Of a stretch of 6,704 nucleotides of DNA, positions 5,897 through 6,704 are shown piece by piece. The notes below the pieces were generated by a model. That model ran no database searches. It was not told the origin of the DNA and saw nothing but the letters and a program-made list of their open reading frames with translations. Made by a program: the position numbers and the translations under genes. The stretch spans positions 1 through 6,704 of the forward strand of contig CAMPIF010000244.1 of the NCBI GenBank assembly GCA_946886245.1. Direction: 5' to 3'. Every line of letters starts with the position of its first letter. Position 1 is the stretch's first letter. The DNA is from Ectopseudomonas composti (GTDB lineage Bacteria; Pseudomonadota; Gammaproteobacteria; Pseudomonadales; Pseudomonadaceae).

Positions 5897-6704
5897 ATGG
5901 GTATGCATCCCGTACAGGTGATTGCGGTGACTGGCGGCAAGGGTGGCGTCGGCAAGACCAATGTGTCGGTCAATCTGTCCATGGCCCTGGCCGATCTCGG
6001 CCGTCGGGTGATGTTGATGGACGCCGACCTTGGCTTGGCCAACGTCGACGTTCTGTTGGGCCTGACGCCCAAGCGCACCCTGGCCGATGTCATCGCAGGT
6101 GAATGCGATCTGCGCGATGTTCTGTTGCAGGGGCCAGGCGGCGTGCGCATCGTGCCGGCAGCCTCCGGTACGCAGAGCATGGTCAGCCTCACGCCGATGC
6201 AGCACGCCGGGTTGATCCAGGCGTTCAGTGACATCAGCGAAAATCTTGACGTGCTGGTGATCGACACCGCTGCCGGTATCGGTGATGCGGTGGTCAGCTT
6301 CGTGCGAGCCGCGCAGGAGATCCTCGTGGTGGTCTGCGATGAGCCCACCTCGATTACCGACGCCTACGCGCTGATCAAACTGCTCAATCGCGATCATGGC
6401 ATCAGCCGCTTCCGCGTACTGGCCAACATGGCTCACAGCCCGCAGGAAGGACGCAATCTCTTTGCTAAGCTGACCAAGGTGACGGATCGTTTCCTCGATG
6501 TCGCCCTGCAGTATGTCGGTGCCGTGCCCTACGATGAGTGCGTGCGCAAGGCCGTGCAGAAGCAGCGCGCCGTCTATGAAGCCTTCCCTCGCTCCAAGTG
6601 CGCTCTGGCGTTCAAGGCGATAGCCCAGAAGGTAGACACCTGGCCGTTGCCGGCCAATCCCCGTGGTCATCTGGAGTTTTTCGTCGAGCGTCTGGTGCAA
6701 CAAC
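5897..6704 (+). CDS. fleN: FleN (FlhG), MinD-like ATPase controlling flagellar number (3' partial)
   Basis: FleN is a MinD/ParA-family ATPase. In Pseudomonas it binds the activator FleQ and dampens its stimulation of flagellar promoters, keeping the cell to one flagellum; it also modulates FleQ in c-di-GMP-dependent matrix gene control. The window holds 269 residues and no stop; P. aeruginosa FleN has about 280, so only about ten are missing. Visible motifs are the deviant Walker A KGGVGKT (15-21, with signature Lys15 and catalytic Lys20), the Walker A'/switch I block DADLGLANVD (42-51) and the switch II block VIDTAAGIGD (121-130). Further conserved blocks include CDEPTSITDAYALIKLL (147-163) and QKQRAVYEAFPRSK (221-234). 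ATG at 5897 is the earliest possible start, since an in-frame TAG lies at 5876-5878 with no start codon between; ATG at 5903 is an alternative. It lies 113 bases after flhF and is probably on the flhA-flhF transcript. MinD proper is unlikely given the context and the FleN-specific blocks. Confidence 0.96.
   Translation, partial: MGMHPVQVIAVTGGKGGVGKTNVSVNLSMALADLGRRVMLMDADLGLANVDVLLGLTPKRTLADVIAGECDLRDVLLQGPGGVRIVPAASGTQSMVSLTPMQHAGLIQAFSDISENLDVLVIDTAAGIGDAVVSFVRAAQEILVVVCDEPTSITDAYALIKLLNRDHGISRFRVLANMAHSPQEGRNLFAKLTKVTDRFLDVALQYVGAVPYDECVRKAVQKQRAVYEAFPRSKCALAFKAIAQKVDTWPLPANPRGHLEFFVERLVQQ

Noticed and set aside
5756..6703. Antisense reading frame of 315 codons over the flhF-fleN gap and fleN
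   Set aside because: The + strand carries an unmistakable FleN with all ATPase motifs; the antisense product has low-complexity His/Gln/Arg/Asp composition and no recognisable motif.

Overview
This window is a contiguous piece of a polar-flagellum gene cluster from a high-GC gammaproteobacterium, almost certainly the genus Pseudomonas. The basis is the gene order fliQ-fliR-flhB-flhA-flhF-fleN, the close resemblance of the proteins to remembered Pseudomonas homologues (for example a FleN-type MinD ATPase directly after flhF), the strongly GC-biased third codon positions, and a sigma-54-type promoter with a downstream FleQ-like box before flhA. Species cannot be fixed from the sequence alone. 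All genes lie on the + strand, and about 97% of the window is coding.

Layout. Bases 1-2228 are the 3' part of what is, in pseudomonads, the fliLMNOPQR-flhB operon: the probable last codons of fliP (ending at 11), then complete fliQ, fliR and flhB, with gaps of only 9-13 bases. These encode membrane parts of the flagellar type III export gate (FliP/FliQ/FliR) and the substrate-specificity switch protein FlhB. The 103-base gap after flhB holds a good sigma-54 promoter (2259-2274) and a FleQ-like operator downstream of it (2301-2314). It launches a second unit: flhA (export-gate ring), flhF (SRP-type GTPase for polar flagellar placement), and fleN/flhG (MinD-like ATPase controlling flagellar number), whose 3' end runs off the window. 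A 113-base gap before fleN contains a hairpin but no convincing promoter or terminator.

How it works together. FliP-FliQ-FliR-FlhB-FlhA form the export gate at the base of the flagellum. FlhF recruits early basal-body parts to the pole. FleN restrains flagellar number, by inhibiting the master activator FleQ and by opposing FlhF. The likely FleQ-dependent promoter of flhA drives fleN as well, which would close a negative feedback loop.

I looked for an undescribed system and did not find one: there is no mobile element, CRISPR, RNA gene or cargo island here. The observations worth a second look are regulatory (the flhB-flhA gap, the flhA start, the flhF-fleN gap, stop codons merged with ribosome binding sites) and one protein-level point (FleN lacks room for the FlhF-activating N-terminal motif found in other FlhG proteins).
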